Positions 63,770-64,000 of a DNA stretch of 64,000 bases are shown here, piece by piece. Each line of letters opens with the position of its first letter. The first letter of the stretch is position 1. The notes under the pieces were generated by a model. The model was given only the letters and a program-made list of their open reading frames with translations, searched no databases and was not told the origin of the DNA. Source of the stretch: Prorocentrum cordatum (taxonomy: Eukaryota; Sar; Dinophyceae; Prorocentrales; Prorocentraceae); assembly GCA_963575745.1 (NCBI GenBank), contig CAUYUJ010001292.1, forward strand, positions 303,501-367,500, given 5' to 3'. Position numbers and translations under genes: made by a program.

Positions 63770-64000
63770 TCTCAGGGCCCTCTCGGGGGTGCTCTTGGGG
63801 CTCTCTTGGGGCATCCTGGGGGCCTCGCGGGGCGGAAGGCGCGAAAAAAGGTCGGTTGGCGTTCCCCCTGCTTGGGGGCCTCCTGGGGCCCTCTCGGGCC
63901 GTCCTGGTGGGCCTTTTGGACCGGGCCGCTCGGGGGCCCTCTTGGGGGCCCTCTTGGGGCAGTCTTGGGGCGCTGTTGGGGCGGTTCCTGGGCCGTCTTG
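63770..64000 (+). repeat. GGGGCCCTCTTGG-type minisatellite, runs off the window
   Basis: CTCTTGGGGGC.CTCTTGGGGC repeats resemble those at 42060-42625. Confidence 0.6.

Overview
The window looks like nuclear DNA of a dinoflagellate. The evidence is: a GC-rich, gene-poor sequence dominated by triplet microsatellites, satellites and small inverted-repeat elements; four same-strand genes, each with a degenerate copy of the dinoflagellate trans-spliced leader (core TAGCCATTTTGGCTCAAG) just upstream of its start codon; and hairpin-shaped introns with non-GT donors. No ordinary metabolic or housekeeping gene, rRNA or tRNA was recognised. The species cannot be named from this sequence alone.

The most informative region is 22.5-39.6 kb, a nested set of insertions with readable boundaries. 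The outermost layer is a 17.06-kb element (22524-39582). It has TTAAGYCGGGC-type terminal inverted repeats and a perfect 8-bp target duplication, ATCTAGTC. Its ends match short (about 150-330 bp) non-autonomous relatives at 10.5, 40.0, 40.7, 41.4, 45.0 and 56.5 kb. Inside it is a tandem array of about 1.27-kb units (about 4.4 copies). One unit is split by an 11,243-bp element (22636-33878) with perfect 13-bp terminal inverted repeats (CTGAGATCGGCGG) and a 2-bp TG target duplication. Uninterrupted sister units supply the empty-site sequence, so these boundaries are read directly.

The 11.2-kb element carries four plus-strand genes. A (23189-26104) appears to have three exons and encodes about 765 aa of unknown function. 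B (27082-27774) encodes 230 aa of unknown function. C (29042-30550) encodes 502 aa with a Lys/Ala/Gly-rich basic tail. D (31263-33275) encodes 670 aa and is a probable DDE/RNase-H-fold transposase with candidate catalytic residues D117, D331 (in DWMH) and E497 (in ERKHR). The leaders fall into two alternating classes. A and C have the variant ATTTGGG. B and D have the variant GTTTTGG directly after a TG-rich tract. I propose that A-D form one mobile unit: D is the likely transposase, and A-C are accessory or cargo proteins of unknown role.

The flanks (1-22.5 kb and 39.6-64 kb) are mostly repeats. They contain GAG/CTC, GTT, GTC and GAT microsatellites; tandem arrays at 8.0-8.3, 10.7-11.5, 13.3-14.2 and 47.0-48.9 kb (the last with a 159-bp unit); an approximately 90-bp repeat found at both 10.1 and 51.3 kb; several MITE-like and foldback families in two to four copies; isolated perfect hairpins; and one decayed zinc-finger coding remnant at about 11.7-12.2 kb on the minus strand.
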